Shown: positions 17,597 through 27,510, counted from the first letter of the stretch. The stretch is 64,000 nucleotides of DNA from JADJXV01 sp046328995 (GCA_046328995.1 JAXLVN010000002.1:806001-870000); one strand, 5' to 3'. Numbers and translations are program-made. Notes: a model not told the origin generated them from the sequence alone.

Positions 17597-17671
17597 AGAA
17601 TATTCTCCGGTGAAAGTCCGGTACTTTCGTGTAATTAATTTTTTTCCGTGGTGTGAAAAGCGGGTAAAGTG

Positions 17672-17679
17672 TATTTTTG
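17672..17679 (+). promoter_or_regulatory. Bacteroidota-type -7 motif TATTTTTG
   Basis: TATTTTTGTGG lies 57 bases upstream of the GTG start of the receiver-kinase gene. Confidence 0.45.
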
Positions 17680-17736
17680 TGGATAATTGCACGGTTAATT
17701 ATCAATCATCTTTCTTTTGAACAATCTGGAGTACTT

Positions 17737-18921
17737 GTGTCTCAATCTTCACAACATTCTATCCGACTGTTATTTGTTGACGACGAGCTTGAATTTTTAG
17801 AAACCCTCCGTGACTTTTTCTCGCAATTTGCGCATGTACGTACTGCCGAGAGCGCCGAGGTGGCATTGGAAATACTGCAGGAATTCAAGCCGGATATTAT
17901 CGTCAGCGATCAGAGAATGGGAATCTTGAGCGGGATTGATTTCTTGCAGAAGAGTATTGCCATTAGTCCGGACAGCGAGCGTATCCTCATGACCGCCTAT
18001 ACCGATATCTCGAATGTTGTTCAGGGAATTAACCGAGCCAGAATATCGTACTACCTCACCAAGCCGGTCGATTTCCATCAATTAAAGCTCGCCATCGAGC
18101 AGCTCACCGAAGCCAATAATCTCCGCCATGAAAATGATGAATTAATCAAAGAATTACAAGAGTCGAATGCCGACCTGGAGCATAAAATAGCCGAGCGCAG
18201 CGCCGAGCTGCAGAATGCGTATAACTTACTGCAGCAGATTCAGACCACACGCGAGCAAATGGTGCGCATGGCCGTGCACGACCTCAAGAATCCCCTGGGA
18301 AATATTGATTTAGTACTCTCGGAATTTCAGCGTGGAGGAATCTCTACCGAGGACTTTCATGATTTGGTTGATATTGCCAAGCAGTCGGCCAAGATTATGC
18401 GCGGCTTAGTCGAAGATATGCTCACCGTAGCGGTGCTGAGTCAGCCCCAATATCAGCTTCATCTTGATGATGTGGAGCTCAAGCCCATTTTATCGGCCAT
18501 TGCATCAGGATTCTCGCAGGCAGCACTGAGCAAGTCCATTACCCTGAAAGTGAATTTCCCGGATGACTTGCCGACCATACAGGCAGACCATCAGCAATTG
18601 CAGCATGTGATTGATAATTTAGTGAGTAATGCCATTAAATACACGCCGCAGGGCGGTGTGGTGGAATTCGCTGCCCGTGTTGAAGACGGGAGCGTCATTA
18701 TCGAAGTCAAGGACTCCGGCCTCGGTATGACAGCAGACGATATTGCGAACGCATTTCAGGAGTTCCGGCGTCTCTCGGCGCGTCCGACAGGGGGAGAGTC
18801 GAGCACGGGGCTTGGACTCTTTATTGCCAAGAAAATTACGGAATTACATCATGGAGGCATCTCCATTTACAGCGAAGGTAAGGACAAGGGGACGACCTTT
18901 ACGGTCAAATTACCGGTATAA
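17737..18921 (+). CDS. Receiver-histidine kinase fusion
   Basis: 394 residues from GTG 17737, chosen because CTGGAG precedes it by five bases; an in-frame ATG at 17677 lies upstream. Domains: receiver (about 10-125; LLFVDDE, phosphoacceptor Asp in IIVSDQRMG, Lys in LTKP), a coiled coil (about 135-185), HisKA with VHDLKNPLG, then HATPase with DNLVSNAIKY, DSGLGM and STGLGLFIAKKI. There is no membrane segment or periplasmic sensor, so it is a cytoplasmic protein taking its signal from another kinase through the N-terminal receiver. No output regulator is adjacent. Confidence 0.92.
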   Translation: MSQSSQHSIRLLFVDDELEFLETLRDFFSQFAHVRTAESAEVALEILQEFKPDIIVSDQRMGILSGIDFLQKSIAISPDSERILMTAYTDISNVVQGINRARISYYLTKPVDFHQLKLAIEQLTEANNLRHENDELIKELQESNADLEHKIAERSAELQNAYNLLQQIQTTREQMVRMAVHDLKNPLGNIDLVLSEFQRGGISTEDFHDLVDIAKQSAKIMRGLVEDMLTVAVLSQPQYQLHLDDVELKPILSAIASGFSQAALSKSITLKVNFPDDLPTIQADHQQLQHVIDNLVSNAIKYTPQGGVVEFAARVEDGSVIIEVKDSGLGMTADDIANAFQEFRRLSARPTGGESSTGLGLFIAKKITELHHGGISIYSEGKDKGTTFTVKLPV

Positions 18922-18948
18922 CTCTTCCATACGGCGCGGAGGTACAAT

Positions 18949-21900
18949 ATGCGCATTATATACCTCATTTTTCTCTCTATCCTCTCAGTATTCGTATCGG
19001 TGCAATCTGCTTCTGCACAAGGGGCAATTGACAGCCGGGGCAAAGACTTTTGGCTGACATTCATGCCGAATTTTCACGGTAATGCCGGCCGCGATACCCT
19101 CTATATCTATATTGCAGCATCGAAGACCACGACCGGTGTAATTTCCTATACCAACCGCAACGGCAACAGCTTCCAACAGCCGTTTTCCATCGTCGATTCC
19201 ACGCAAATCTATACCTTTAAGGTACCCTGGAATGATTATGAATTGATTGGCTTCATGCAAAACAACATCATCTACCAGAATAATCAGGTACAGGTCAGTG
19301 CCCGGCAGTCGTTTCATGTGACCGCCGATGAAGAAGTCAGCGTCTATGCGCTCAGCCAGGCCGTGACCACGAGTGATGCATTCCTCGTATTGCCGACGGA
19401 TGCTCTCGGTGCGGACTATTTCGTGATGAGTTACAACAGTGACGGTACATCCAACAACGGTCAGACCACCAACGGCTCCTCTACACCGTCCCAATTTTCG
19501 ATTATTGCCACCGAGGATAATACCGATATTCATATCGTACCTACCGCTCCGACGTATCGCTCGGGTATGAATCCGATCGACATTACCCTCATGAAAGGCG
19601 AAGTTTATCTCGTACAGGCAGCAATTGCAGCTAATTACCTGCGGGGAGATCTGACGGGAACGAGAATTAAAGCCACCAAGCCGGTCGCCGTGTTTGGCGG
19701 TCATCAGCGGTCGAAACTGCCCGTTACGTTCACGATGTTGGGTTCGAGAGATTTCCTCTGTGAACAAATGCCGCCGGTCAATACCTGGGGAAAAAATTAC
19801 TTTGTCACACCGTATCCGCAGCCGGGTAATATGCCCAATGTCGGTACCGATCTTATCCGTGTGATTGCCTCGGTCAATAATACGGTGCTGTATCTCAACG
19901 GCACGGTCATTCGACAGCTTAATGCCGGTCAGTTTTATGAAATGCCACTCACGGCGGCAGGGTTTTTCTCGGCGACCGAACCCATCCTCGTAGCCCAATT
20001 CAAGCAGAGTTCGCAGGTGAATGGCGGTAACAGTATCCTCAGCGATCCGTTTATGATGATTATCCCCCCGAGGGAACAGTATCTGAGGTCGTATCGGTGT
20101 ACCAATGCGCAGGCATACGAGTCCAATGCGACGGACCCAACGTATTTTAAACAATACATGACGGTGATCATTCCGAAAGACTCGCTGCCTACATTGCGCA
20201 TCGACGGGAGTCCGGTGAGCCCTTTACGAACAGGTGATATACCTGCATTTCCATCGCTTAATTTATGTATAGCTTATACATACGCCTGGATTGAAGTGCC
20301 CGATGGCGTGCATACGGTTGAGGCGGGAACACCCTTCGGTCTGCTGGTCTATGGATATGGTTTTGCCAATTCCTACGGCTATGTCGGCGGTATGGCATTG
20401 AATAATGATCTGCGAACGACGGCTGTGGTCGTGCAGACGGGGAGTGATACGACAATTTGCAGTGGAGGGGCCATTCAGCTTATCGCCACGGGAGGCGACA
20501 GCACCTATTGGTGGTCGCCGCCGGACGGACTCAGCTGCTTGAACTGTCCGAATCCCATTGCCACACCAAGTAAGACCACAACCTATAAAGTTCATTCGGT
20601 CAATGATGGCGGATGCGATATTACCGACTCGATTACGGTAAGAGTGCATACAGGGGTAATTGATGCGGGGTCTGATAAGACCATCTGCGCCGGTGATTCG
20701 GCGCAATTGACTCCGTCAGGCGGAGTCGCCTATATCTGGTCGCCGGTCGATGGTCTCAGTTGCGCTGCATGTTCGCAGCCATACGCCAAGCCGCTTGTCT
20801 CGACAACGTATTATGCCATCGGTGTGGACTCTCTCGGCTGTATGGCTACTGACTCCGTGAAGGTACTCGTGAACACCCCAATGGCAAATGCCGGCAACGA
20901 TACCGCCACCTGCAAAGGCGGTTCGGTACAGCTCACGGCAACCGGCGGGAATTATTACCAATGGTCACCACCGGACGGACTGAGTTGTACCAGTTGTGCA
21001 TCGCCAATTGCAAGTCCATTACAAACAACGACCTATACTGTCGTTTCTTCGCTGTCTCCGATTTGTTCGGCCGTCGATTCGGTCACCGTACGCGTGATGG
21101 AAATTCATCCTGAAGCCGGGAATGACACCACCATCTGCCGTGGCACAGTGGCGACCTTACATGCCTCAGGCGGATTCTCCTATGAGTGGTCACCGCCGGA
21201 CGGACTGAGCTGTACGAATTGTGCGGACCCCATAGCTACTCCTCAAGGAACAACAACCTATCATCTCCTCGCGAGCGCAGGAGGATGCTTCGGCAGCGAT
21301 TCTGTGACCGTGACGGTCAGCGTTCCGACGGCAAAAGCAACGGGAGACACGATGATGTGTCTCGGTAGTGCTGCGCAATTAACGGGTTCGGGCGGGGTAA
21401 CGTATGCATGGTCACCGGCAACCGGACTCAGCTGCACCACGTGTCCGAATCCAATCGCAACGCCGCAGTATTCCACGAAGTATTATCTCACCACAACCAA
21501 TGCTTTTGGGTGCGAAGCCACCGATTCGGTGCGGGTACGTATCCGCGACTGCTCGCCGACGATTGTTACGTACGGTTCGATGCTGCTCTGCGACTCCATG
21601 AAAACGCCGATATGGATTCGTAATCGGGAGGATGTGCCGGTGCAGTTATTGGGCATTTTTCCAACAGGAACTTCTATCAATGACGATGGATTTACGATTA
21701 CCACACCGCAATTGCCCTACACGATGCAGCCGTATGATTCGGTGGAAATAACGGCGCATTTCAGGCCGCGTCAGCAACGTGCGTATTCGGCTGCGTATAG
21801 GGTATTTACGTCGAATGATTCTTTGCAGACAATTGAGCTCAGCGGCGGCGGTGATTTTGCGAAAGTCTTTTATTCACTGAATCATGATACGGCGACCGTT

Positions 21901-22581
21901 GCCGGAAACCTGACGTTTCCATTACACCTGAGTGCGCGGTGCGACAATTGGAATAATGCGAAAATCTACCGGTTTATGGCCGACCTGATCTATGGCAACC
22001 GTTTTCTGGCTTATGATTCGGTGCTAAATTATCCGACTATCGGTGCTGCGCTCGATAACACATGGTCGCTCCAAGTCGAAGAGCTTCCGGGAAAACGTGA
22101 TGAACGTATCCTGAGAATTACCGGTCAGGGAACGACACCAATGAAGAGTGACGGCGTGCTGCTCGATATGTCCATCGGCGTGCTGCTCGCCGATTCACTA
22201 ACCTTCTCACCCGGATTCACGGTGAGTCTGCCGGACAGACCCGGCTGTATCGAGCTGGAAGGATATATTCAACCGGTGATACTCGACGGATGCTTTGCTC
22301 CCGCGCGGCTTGTGCGGTTTAGTTCAACAGGATACTCTCTCGCGGTGAAGACCACCGGTACAGGAGGCACTGCGGTCGATTTTGCCGTCGGACTCTCAGG
22401 CAGAGTGAGGTTGGACTTGTATAATTCTCTCGGCGAACTTGTGAGGCCATTACTCGATCAATCGACGAATGAAGGCACCTATCGCCTCGCCCTGCCGGAC
22501 GATCTCCCGGCGGGATTCTACGCCGTAAAAATGCAGACCGGTGTGTTTACGGATGTAAAGACCATTGTGATAGTGCGGTAA
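18949..22581 (+). CDS. Large T9SS-sorted surface protein with IgGFc-binding-like N-terminus and five PKD/Ig-like repeats
   Basis: 1210 residues with signal peptide 1-24 (SVQSASA). DSRGKDFWLTFMPNF and the following 450 residues resemble the IgGFc-binding N-terminal domain found in Bacteroidota surface proteins. Five repeats of about 73 residues follow (about 495-865), each with DTTIC, a GG-YxWSPPDGLSC core, TTTY and DSVTV; each has CxxC plus two other Cys. A choice-of-anchor-D/HYDIN-like domain comes next, then a type IX sorting domain ending DVKTIVIVR. Probably an adhesin. A strong terminator follows, so it is likely monocistronic. Confidence 0.85.
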   Translation: MRIIYLIFLSILSVFVSVQSASAQGAIDSRGKDFWLTFMPNFHGNAGRDTLYIYIAASKTTTGVISYTNRNGNSFQQPFSIVDSTQIYTFKVPWNDYELIGFMQNNIIYQNNQVQVSARQSFHVTADEEVSVYALSQAVTTSDAFLVLPTDALGADYFVMSYNSDGTSNNGQTTNGSSTPSQFSIIATEDNTDIHIVPTAPTYRSGMNPIDITLMKGEVYLVQAAIAANYLRGDLTGTRIKATKPVAVFGGHQRSKLPVTFTMLGSRDFLCEQMPPVNTWGKNYFVTPYPQPGNMPNVGTDLIRVIASVNNTVLYLNGTVIRQLNAGQFYEMPLTAAGFFSATEPILVAQFKQSSQVNGGNSILSDPFMMIIPPREQYLRSYRCTNAQAYESNATDPTYFKQYMTVIIPKDSLPTLRIDGSPVSPLRTGDIPAFPSLNLCIAYTYAWIEVPDGVHTVEAGTPFGLLVYGYGFANSYGYVGGMALNNDLRTTAVVVQTGSDTTICSGGAIQLIATGGDSTYWWSPPDGLSCLNCPNPIATPSKTTTYKVHSVNDGGCDITDSITVRVHTGVIDAGSDKTICAGDSAQLTPSGGVAYIWSPVDGLSCAACSQPYAKPLVSTTYYAIGVDSLGCMATDSVKVLVNTPMANAGNDTATCKGGSVQLTATGGNYYQWSPPDGLSCTSCASPIASPLQTTTYTVVSSLSPICSAVDSVTVRVMEIHPEAGNDTTICRGTVATLHASGGFSYEWSPPDGLSCTNCADPIATPQGTTTYHLLASAGGCFGSDSVTVTVSVPTAKATGDTMMCLGSAAQLTGSGGVTYAWSPATGLSCTTCPNPIATPQYSTKYYLTTTNAFGCEATDSVRVRIRDCSPTIVTYGSMLLCDSMKTPIWIRNREDVPVQLLGIFPTGTSINDDGFTITTPQLPYTMQPYDSVEITAHFRPRQQRAYSAAYRVFTSNDSLQTIELSGGGDFAKVFYSLNHDTATVAGNLTFPLHLSARCDNWNNAKIYRFMADLIYGNRFLAYDSVLNYPTIGAALDNTWSLQVEELPGKRDERILRITGQGTTPMKSDGVLLDMSIGVLLADSLTFSPGFTVSLPDRPGCIELEGYIQPVILDGCFAPARLVRFSSTGYSLAVKTTGTGGTAVDFAVGLSGRVRLDLYNSLGELVRPLLDQSTNEGTYRLALPDDLPAGFYAVKMQTGVFTDVKTIVIVR

Positions 22582-22605
22582 GGACTCAATACTCTACAAA
22601 ACGAT

Positions 22606-22648
22606 AAGCCCTGACAGGTTCCCGAAAACCTGTCAGGGCTTTTTTTCT
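22606..22648 (+). terminator. Terminator after the surface-protein gene
   Basis: AAGCCCTGACAGGTT and AACCTGTCAGGGCTT flank a short loop, then a run of T. Confidence 0.92.
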
Positions 22649-22741
22649 TCTGAGGGTATCACTTCCGAGTGATGCTCTCAGTGTTCATGCTTGACCAACC
22701 GAGCCGCTCGCCAAGAAGCGAAGGGCTCGGGGGGGGGAAAC

Positions 22742-23497
22742 TCACCACCGCACCTCCTCCAAATCCTTCATCACCTTGCGATTCGTCAAATCATAATGTA
22801 TTGGTGTGATAGATACATAGCCGTCTTTGAGGGCGACGTCATCGGCGTCGGGGCGGTCGTCATTCGTGATATAGGTGCCTTTGATCCAGAAATAGTCATG
22901 TCCCATCGGGTCGGTGCGGCGTTCGTAATGGTCGTGCCACTCGGAGATTGACTGCCGCGTGATTTTAATCCCCTTGATCTCTTCCAACGGGATCGTCGGT
23001 ACATTCACATTTAAGATCGTGTCATCGGGGAGGTCGAGCGTCGGCAGCTTCTCGGCAACAAGTCGGGCAAAGTGCGCCGCGACGCTCATATCTGCTTCAT
23101 GACTAAAGGAAAGCAGCGACACGGCCATCGATTTAATTCCCATGAGCATGCCTTCCGTAGCGGCCGAAACGGTGCCGGAATAGAGCACATTGATTGAAGT
23201 ATTGGCGCCGTGATTAATACCTGAAACGATAATGTCCGGCCTGTCGGGCAGGAGCGTGGAAATTGCAAATTTTACACAGTCGGAGGGCGTGCCGTCGATC
23301 GCGTAGCCAAACATCTCACCATTACGGTGAAAGGGTGTGCAGCGGAGGGGACTGCTAACGGTAAGTGCGTGTCCTACAGCGCTTTGCTGGCGGTCGGGGG
23401 CTACAACGATTACCTCGCCGAGGGGCTTGAGTGCGTGAACAAGTGCGTAAATTCCGGGAGAGTCGATGCCGTCGTCATTGGTTACTAAAATGCGCAT
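22742..23497 (-). CDS. surE: 5'/3'-nucleotidase SurE
   Basis: 251 residues from ATG 23497. MRILVTNDDGIDSPGI carries the metal-binding Asp pair, and PDRQQSAVGHALT and VSGINHGANTS are the other two SurE signatures. It dephosphorylates nucleoside monophosphates and is linked to stationary-phase survival. Cytoplasmic. The longer reading from 23527 adds ten non-conserved residues. A TAACTTTGCGG promoter motif lies upstream. Confidence 0.96.
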   Translation of the reverse strand: MRILVTNDDGIDSPGIYALVHALKPLGEVIVVAPDRQQSAVGHALTVSSPLRCTPFHRNGEMFGYAIDGTPSDCVKFAISTLLPDRPDIIVSGINHGANTSINVLYSGTVSAATEGMLMGIKSMAVSLLSFSHEADMSVAAHFARLVAEKLPTLDLPDDTILNVNVPTIPLEEIKGIKITRQSISEWHDHYERRTDPMGHDYFWIKGTYITNDDRPDADDVALKDGYVSITPIHYDLTNRKVMKDLEEVRW

Positions 23498-23538
23498 AGA
23501 GAAGAGGATTAATTGCAGAATTCTCAAAAATTATACCG

Positions 23539-23546
23539 CAAAGTTA
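23539..23546 (-). promoter_or_regulatory. Bacteroidota-type -7 motif TAACTTTG
   Basis: TAACTTTGCGG on the minus strand lies 42 bases upstream of surE. Confidence 0.45.
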
Positions 23547-23703
23547 CGGGTTTTTTCGCGGGCGGAGATGAACTTCACCACCAACGGCGCCGGGTGAAGC
23601 GTTCTATTTCCCAATGATTACATTTTTTTCTTTGTCACATCAGAAAAAATCGGTAATTCGCGTTTGCAATCGCTCATCATTATTCATTTCCTGAAAGATA
23701 CTT

Positions 23704-23973
23704 ATGGATACTGCCGAACCTACAGTGCCGAATTATTTAGTGCAGGCAATACTCGTGACGTTATTTTGCTGTATGCCCACGGGAGTCGCGGCGATTATTT
23801 ACTCTTCGCAGGTCAATTCCAAGCTCGCAATCGGCGACTGGCGCGGCGCCGAAGAAGCGTCGGCGAAAGCACGGTTGTGGTGCTGGATCAGCTTCTGGGC
23901 CGGCGTGGGGAGTTCGCTTGTCGGTGCAGCACTCCTTGCATACATGGGATTGTTGACATGGGTTCATTTTTAA
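23704..23973 (+). CDS. CD225/dispanin family membrane protein
   Basis: 89 residues with two hydrophobic helices. PNYLVQAILVTLFCCMPTGVAAIIYSSQVNSKLAIGDWRGAEEASAKARLWCWIS fits the CD225 pattern including the CC pair and the GDWRGA loop. Small inner-membrane protein of unknown function in bacteria. The DUF2752 gene begins nine bases after the stop, a frequent pairing. Confidence 0.9.
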   Translation: MDTAEPTVPNYLVQAILVTLFCCMPTGVAAIIYSSQVNSKLAIGDWRGAEEASAKARLWCWISFWAGVGSSLVGAALLAYMGLLTWVHF

Positions 23974-23982
23974 GTCATCACC

Positions 23983-24399
23983 ATGAAAATTCTCGGTCAA
24001 TTATCTGAACGACAGAAAGCATGGGTACTCCTCGTCGGAGTGGTGTTTTTTGCCGTTTTTTTATTTCTGTATAATTCCAAAACGATGCACATTCTACCCA
24101 GGTGTCCGTTTAATTGGGCGACCGGGTATTATTGTCCGGGCTGTGGCACCACACGCGGACTCCACCGCCTCCTGCATGGCGATATTGCCGGCGCGCTTCG
24201 GGCGAATGTGCTCATGATTGTCACGGTGCCGTATGTGGTGTATAGTATTGTACGCTACCTTTCGCTCTCACTTCTTGGTACACAACTCCCCGCGATTATT
24301 CTCAAGCCAATTGTCGTGCAACTCCTTGCTGTGCTTGTAATTGTCTTTTGGGTAGTACGGAATATTCCGGTGTATCCGTGTACATTGCTTGTACCGTGA
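23983..24399 (+). CDS. DUF2752 membrane protein
   Basis: 138 residues. YYCPGCGTTRGLHRLLHGDIAGALRANVL is the family signature with its CxxC, followed by hydrophobic helices. Cotranscribed with the CD225 gene. The function is not established. Confidence 0.92.
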   Translation: MKILGQLSERQKAWVLLVGVVFFAVFLFLYNSKTMHILPRCPFNWATGYYCPGCGTTRGLHRLLHGDIAGALRANVLMIVTVPYVVYSIVRYLSLSLLGTQLPAIILKPIVVQLLAVLVIVFWVVRNIPVYPCTLLVP

Positions 24400-24539
24400 A
24401 GGGTGGTATTAATCAGCGCCGGATGTGGATGGTACGCGATGGCGCTGCGAGCATCCCCGAGTGTCTCTGAATTCTCAAGTTAGTCACACTGATACTACAT
24501 GAAATAACTACATGTTGTTCAATTTATGGTTGGTACCCT

Positions 24540-25127
24540 ATGTATTCCAAATTATATATGACCGTAATGATAATTATGGTCGTTGCGCTTCAATCCTGTT
24601 TTAACACAGGGACTTCGTCTTCAAACGGTGCATGTGATGCAGGCCGGGAAACGGTGTCGTACACTGTAGTCACCGATAGCACTCTTACGATTCTTCAGGG
24701 GTCGATCCGCCAGCCCGGCAATGTGGCCTATTATTCGAATACCGGTAATGGTATCGCGATGTATTATATTTATTATTCGCAGGAAAATATTTGTACTAAA
24801 GAGCACCTTAATGTAAAGTTCGAGTCGGTAGTACCGCCCTCCGTCACCGACAAACCACAGCTGAAGGTCTATGGAGAAGTCTATTACCACCTATTGTACA
24901 AGCCATATACGACGAGTCTGTTCGAAGGAGAATTACTGGTACCCCGTACTCTTTTCAGTGATGTATCGGTCGGATTAAAGCAGGTATATGAGAATAAGCC
25001 GGGTCTCGTTGAGATTTTTCTGACCGTAGAATTTCCTTCGAAAGGATCACCGTCCGAGAATGAAGATTTCTTTCGCAAGCATATTAGCAGTATGAAGATA
25101 CAGTATTCATACGACAAACATAAATGA
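24540..25127 (+). CDS. Hypothetical lipoprotein, 195 aa
   Basis: The leader MYSKLYMTVMIIMVVALQSC ends in a lipobox-like LQSC at Cys20. The mature chain is Ser/Thr/Tyr-rich with likely beta strands. I recognise no family. It lies 140 bases after the DUF2752 gene and upstream of the cyclase array, but a connection to either is not evident. Confidence 0.55.
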   Translation: MYSKLYMTVMIIMVVALQSCFNTGTSSSNGACDAGRETVSYTVVTDSTLTILQGSIRQPGNVAYYSNTGNGIAMYYIYYSQENICTKEHLNVKFESVVPPSVTDKPQLKVYGEVYYHLLYKPYTTSLFEGELLVPRTLFSDVSVGLKQVYENKPGLVEIFLTVEFPSKGSPSENEDFFRKHISSMKIQYSYDKHK

Positions 25128-25159
25128 GCTGATTCAGTGAATTAAAAAAAAAACAATCA

Positions 25160-25254
25160 CGCGCTGAAAACGATAAATGTACGTGTGAATTTCTCGGTGA
25201 AATTGATGCGAAAATACGGGGAAACTCGCACTGTATTTTGTGGAAAATATATGA
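25160..25254 (+). pseudogene. 3' remnant of a sixth adenylate cyclase gene
   Basis: The sequence TGTACGTGTGAATTTC through GGTGAAATTGATGCGAAAA and TGTATTTTGTGGAAAAT matches the last 85-95 bases of the downstream cyclase genes (compare 29359-29430). It contains small indels that break the frame. It lies directly before the first intact cyclase, at the position where a preceding array member would end. This is a decayed terminal scrap of a lost copy. Confidence 0.75.
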
Positions 25255-27509
25255 AAATTGGATACCGGTTTATAGTCATACTAGTGTGTTTGCTGTTTTC
25301 TGTGCTTGCAGCTCATGCTGCCACGCTCGATTCACTCCGGCTGCTCCTTCGCACGCAAAAAGAGGATACGTCGAAAGTGGCGCTTCTGCTATTGATGGCA
25401 GATAAAACGGGCAATTTCAATGACCGGGAAACATATATCCGACAAGCAGAATCCTTGTCGGAAGCGCTCATGAGCAGTACCCTGCCGCCGCGTGTACGTG
25501 CACGTGCCACCATTCAACTCGCTGAGACCTATTATAAGCATTCTGTACTCTACAGGCAGCGGGGAAATCTTGCCGCGAGGGTTGAGTATTGCCGAAAAGC
25601 ACTGGACCTCTATCTCAGGACAGGTGACAGCGTGCTCATCTCCAAGGCACATAATTTTTTAGGAATTACCCTGATATCTGTCGGAAAGTATGAAGAAGCA
25701 AAGCAGCAGCTTAGTCAGGGACTGCGCATCGCCCGATTGAGCAACAATATCAACCAACATGCGACATCATATCAGGGATTCGGCGATCTGAGCAGGGCGC
25801 AGGGACGCTATGCAGAGGCGCTGCAATATTATGAACATGCGCTGCAATTGCGCAAGGAAGACATTACCCGGGCGCTCGCTCAACATCTTGACACTGTGGT
25901 ATCGGATAACAAACTCAAAAAGACCGATATCTATAATGCTATCTGCGGAATGTATCGAAGTGTGGAAGACTATGACAAAGCACTCGAATATGCGCAGCAA
26001 TCCATGGCAATCTACACCGAACTCCGCGATTCGGTTCGAATGTTCAGTGTCTATCTCGTTGCAGGAGATATTTATTATTCCAAACAACAGTATGATAGCG
26101 CTCTCGCTTATTTTAAAAACGCCATGCTTTTGGCTGAAGTCAATACGAACAAGTGGGCTATTTCAACGATATGCGAGCGACAAGGGTTTGTCTATCTTTC
26201 ATTGAAAAATTATCCTACGGCGCTGAGATTGCAACTGCGGGGACTAGAATTAGCAATAGAAATCGGTGATATCAAGGGAATTGCTGACTCGTACGAAGAT
26301 GTCGCCCGGGTATATCTGGGAATGGGCGCGGAGAAGCCGGTATATTACGACAGCGCTGAAGTCTATGCTCGCAAAGCACTTCGGGAATATATAGAGCTAC
26401 GGAATGAATCGAGCACTGCGCAGGAACATATGACACTGGCCACCATCTATCAATTCAAGAAAAAGTATGCCGTACAAAAGCACCATCTCCTGCAGGCATT
26501 GACCATCTTCACGGCCGGTGGAAGCAAGCAGTACCTCTGGGAATGCTACAACAGTCTCGCTACCTGCGATTCGTCCCTCGGCAATCCGACAGAAGCATAC
26601 CTCTACCTGCGCCGGTCAATGAACTATCAGGACAGCTTGAACCGTGAAAAAAATGACCTGAATTTCAAGCGGGTTCAATTTCAAAATGAACTCAAAAAAA
26701 TGGAAGCTGATCTGGCAAAAGAACAAGAAAGGAAAGATGCGGCGTCGCGTATGGAGCTTGCCGAGCAAAAAACCATGCGCAACGGTTTTATCGCAGGATT
26801 TATGATTTTATTACTCTTCTCCGGCATCGTTTACCGGCAACGCAATCGGGTGAAAAATGAAAAAACGAATGTCGAACGGGAGAAAAAACGCAGCGATGAA
26901 CTCCTGCTCAACATCCTCCCGGCAAATGTGGCCGAAGAGCTGAAGTCGAAAGGCACGGCAGACGCCAAACACTTCTCAGATGTAACGGTACTTTTCACCG
27001 ATTTTATTTCCTTTACTACCGTCAGCGAGCAGCTTTCCCCCCAAGAATTAGTCGATGAATTACATGCCTGTTTTAAAGGGTTTGATGAAATTTGCAGCAA
27101 GCACAATATCGAAAAAATCAAGACCATCGGCGACGCGTATCTCGCCGTCTGCGGTTTGCCGCAAGCCGATGAACATCATGCGGAACATGTCGTTCATGCG
27201 GCGCTCGAAATTCGGGAATTTATGAAAAAAAGGCGTGAAAAATTAGGCGCAAAAACGTTTGAAATTAGAATCGGAATTAACAGCGGAAGCGTCGTCGCCG
27301 GCATCGTCGGCGTCAAGAAATTCGCCTATGATATTTGGGGTGATACGGTCAATACCGCAGCGCGGATGGAGCAAAGTTCCGAACCCGGAAAAATCAATAT
27401 TTCGGAGACGACGTACGCGCTTGTAAAGGACAAATTTCAGTGTGAATTCCGCGGTGAAATTGATGCGAAAAATAAGGGAAAATTAGCAATGTATTTTGTG
27501 GAAGTGTAA
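25251..27509 (+). CDS. TPR-sensor adenylate cyclase, array copy 1
   Basis: 752 residues from ATG 25251, which gives a clean signal peptide (VCLLFSVLAAHA); a longer reading from 25185 only runs through the cyclase remnant. Layout: periplasmic TPR repeats (about 60-460, e.g. YAEALQYYEHALQLRKE), a Lys/Glu coiled coil, one membrane helix near residue 510, the NILP linker, then a class III cyclase domain. Catalytic features: metal Asp in LFTDF and IGDAY, adenine-specifying Lys in EKIKTIGD and Asp in AYDIWG, and NTAARM with the transition-state Asn and Arg. These predict cAMP rather than cGMP. A periplasmic signal is probably read by the TPRs. Confidence 0.9.
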   Translation: MKIGYRFIVILVCLLFSVLAAHAATLDSLRLLLRTQKEDTSKVALLLLMADKTGNFNDRETYIRQAESLSEALMSSTLPPRVRARATIQLAETYYKHSVLYRQRGNLAARVEYCRKALDLYLRTGDSVLISKAHNFLGITLISVGKYEEAKQQLSQGLRIARLSNNINQHATSYQGFGDLSRAQGRYAEALQYYEHALQLRKEDITRALAQHLDTVVSDNKLKKTDIYNAICGMYRSVEDYDKALEYAQQSMAIYTELRDSVRMFSVYLVAGDIYYSKQQYDSALAYFKNAMLLAEVNTNKWAISTICERQGFVYLSLKNYPTALRLQLRGLELAIEIGDIKGIADSYEDVARVYLGMGAEKPVYYDSAEVYARKALREYIELRNESSTAQEHMTLATIYQFKKKYAVQKHHLLQALTIFTAGGSKQYLWECYNSLATCDSSLGNPTEAYLYLRRSMNYQDSLNREKNDLNFKRVQFQNELKKMEADLAKEQERKDAASRMELAEQKTMRNGFIAGFMILLLFSGIVYRQRNRVKNEKTNVEREKKRSDELLLNILPANVAEELKSKGTADAKHFSDVTVLFTDFISFTTVSEQLSPQELVDELHACFKGFDEICSKHNIEKIKTIGDAYLAVCGLPQADEHHAEHVVHAALEIREFMKKRREKLGAKTFEIRIGINSGSVVAGIVGVKKFAYDIWGDTVNTAARMEQSSEPGKINISETTYALVKDKFQCEFRGEIDAKNKGKLAMYFVEV

Positions 27510-27510
27510 T

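Noticed and set aside
18985..20154. Minus-strand ORF of 389 codons
   Set aside because: It lies wholly inside the surface-protein gene, is Arg/His/Ile-rich without any family, and has no expression signal.
25185..25250. N-terminal extension of cyclase copy 1
   Set aside because: It reads through the fossil cyclase 3' end; the signal peptide begins at ATG 25251.
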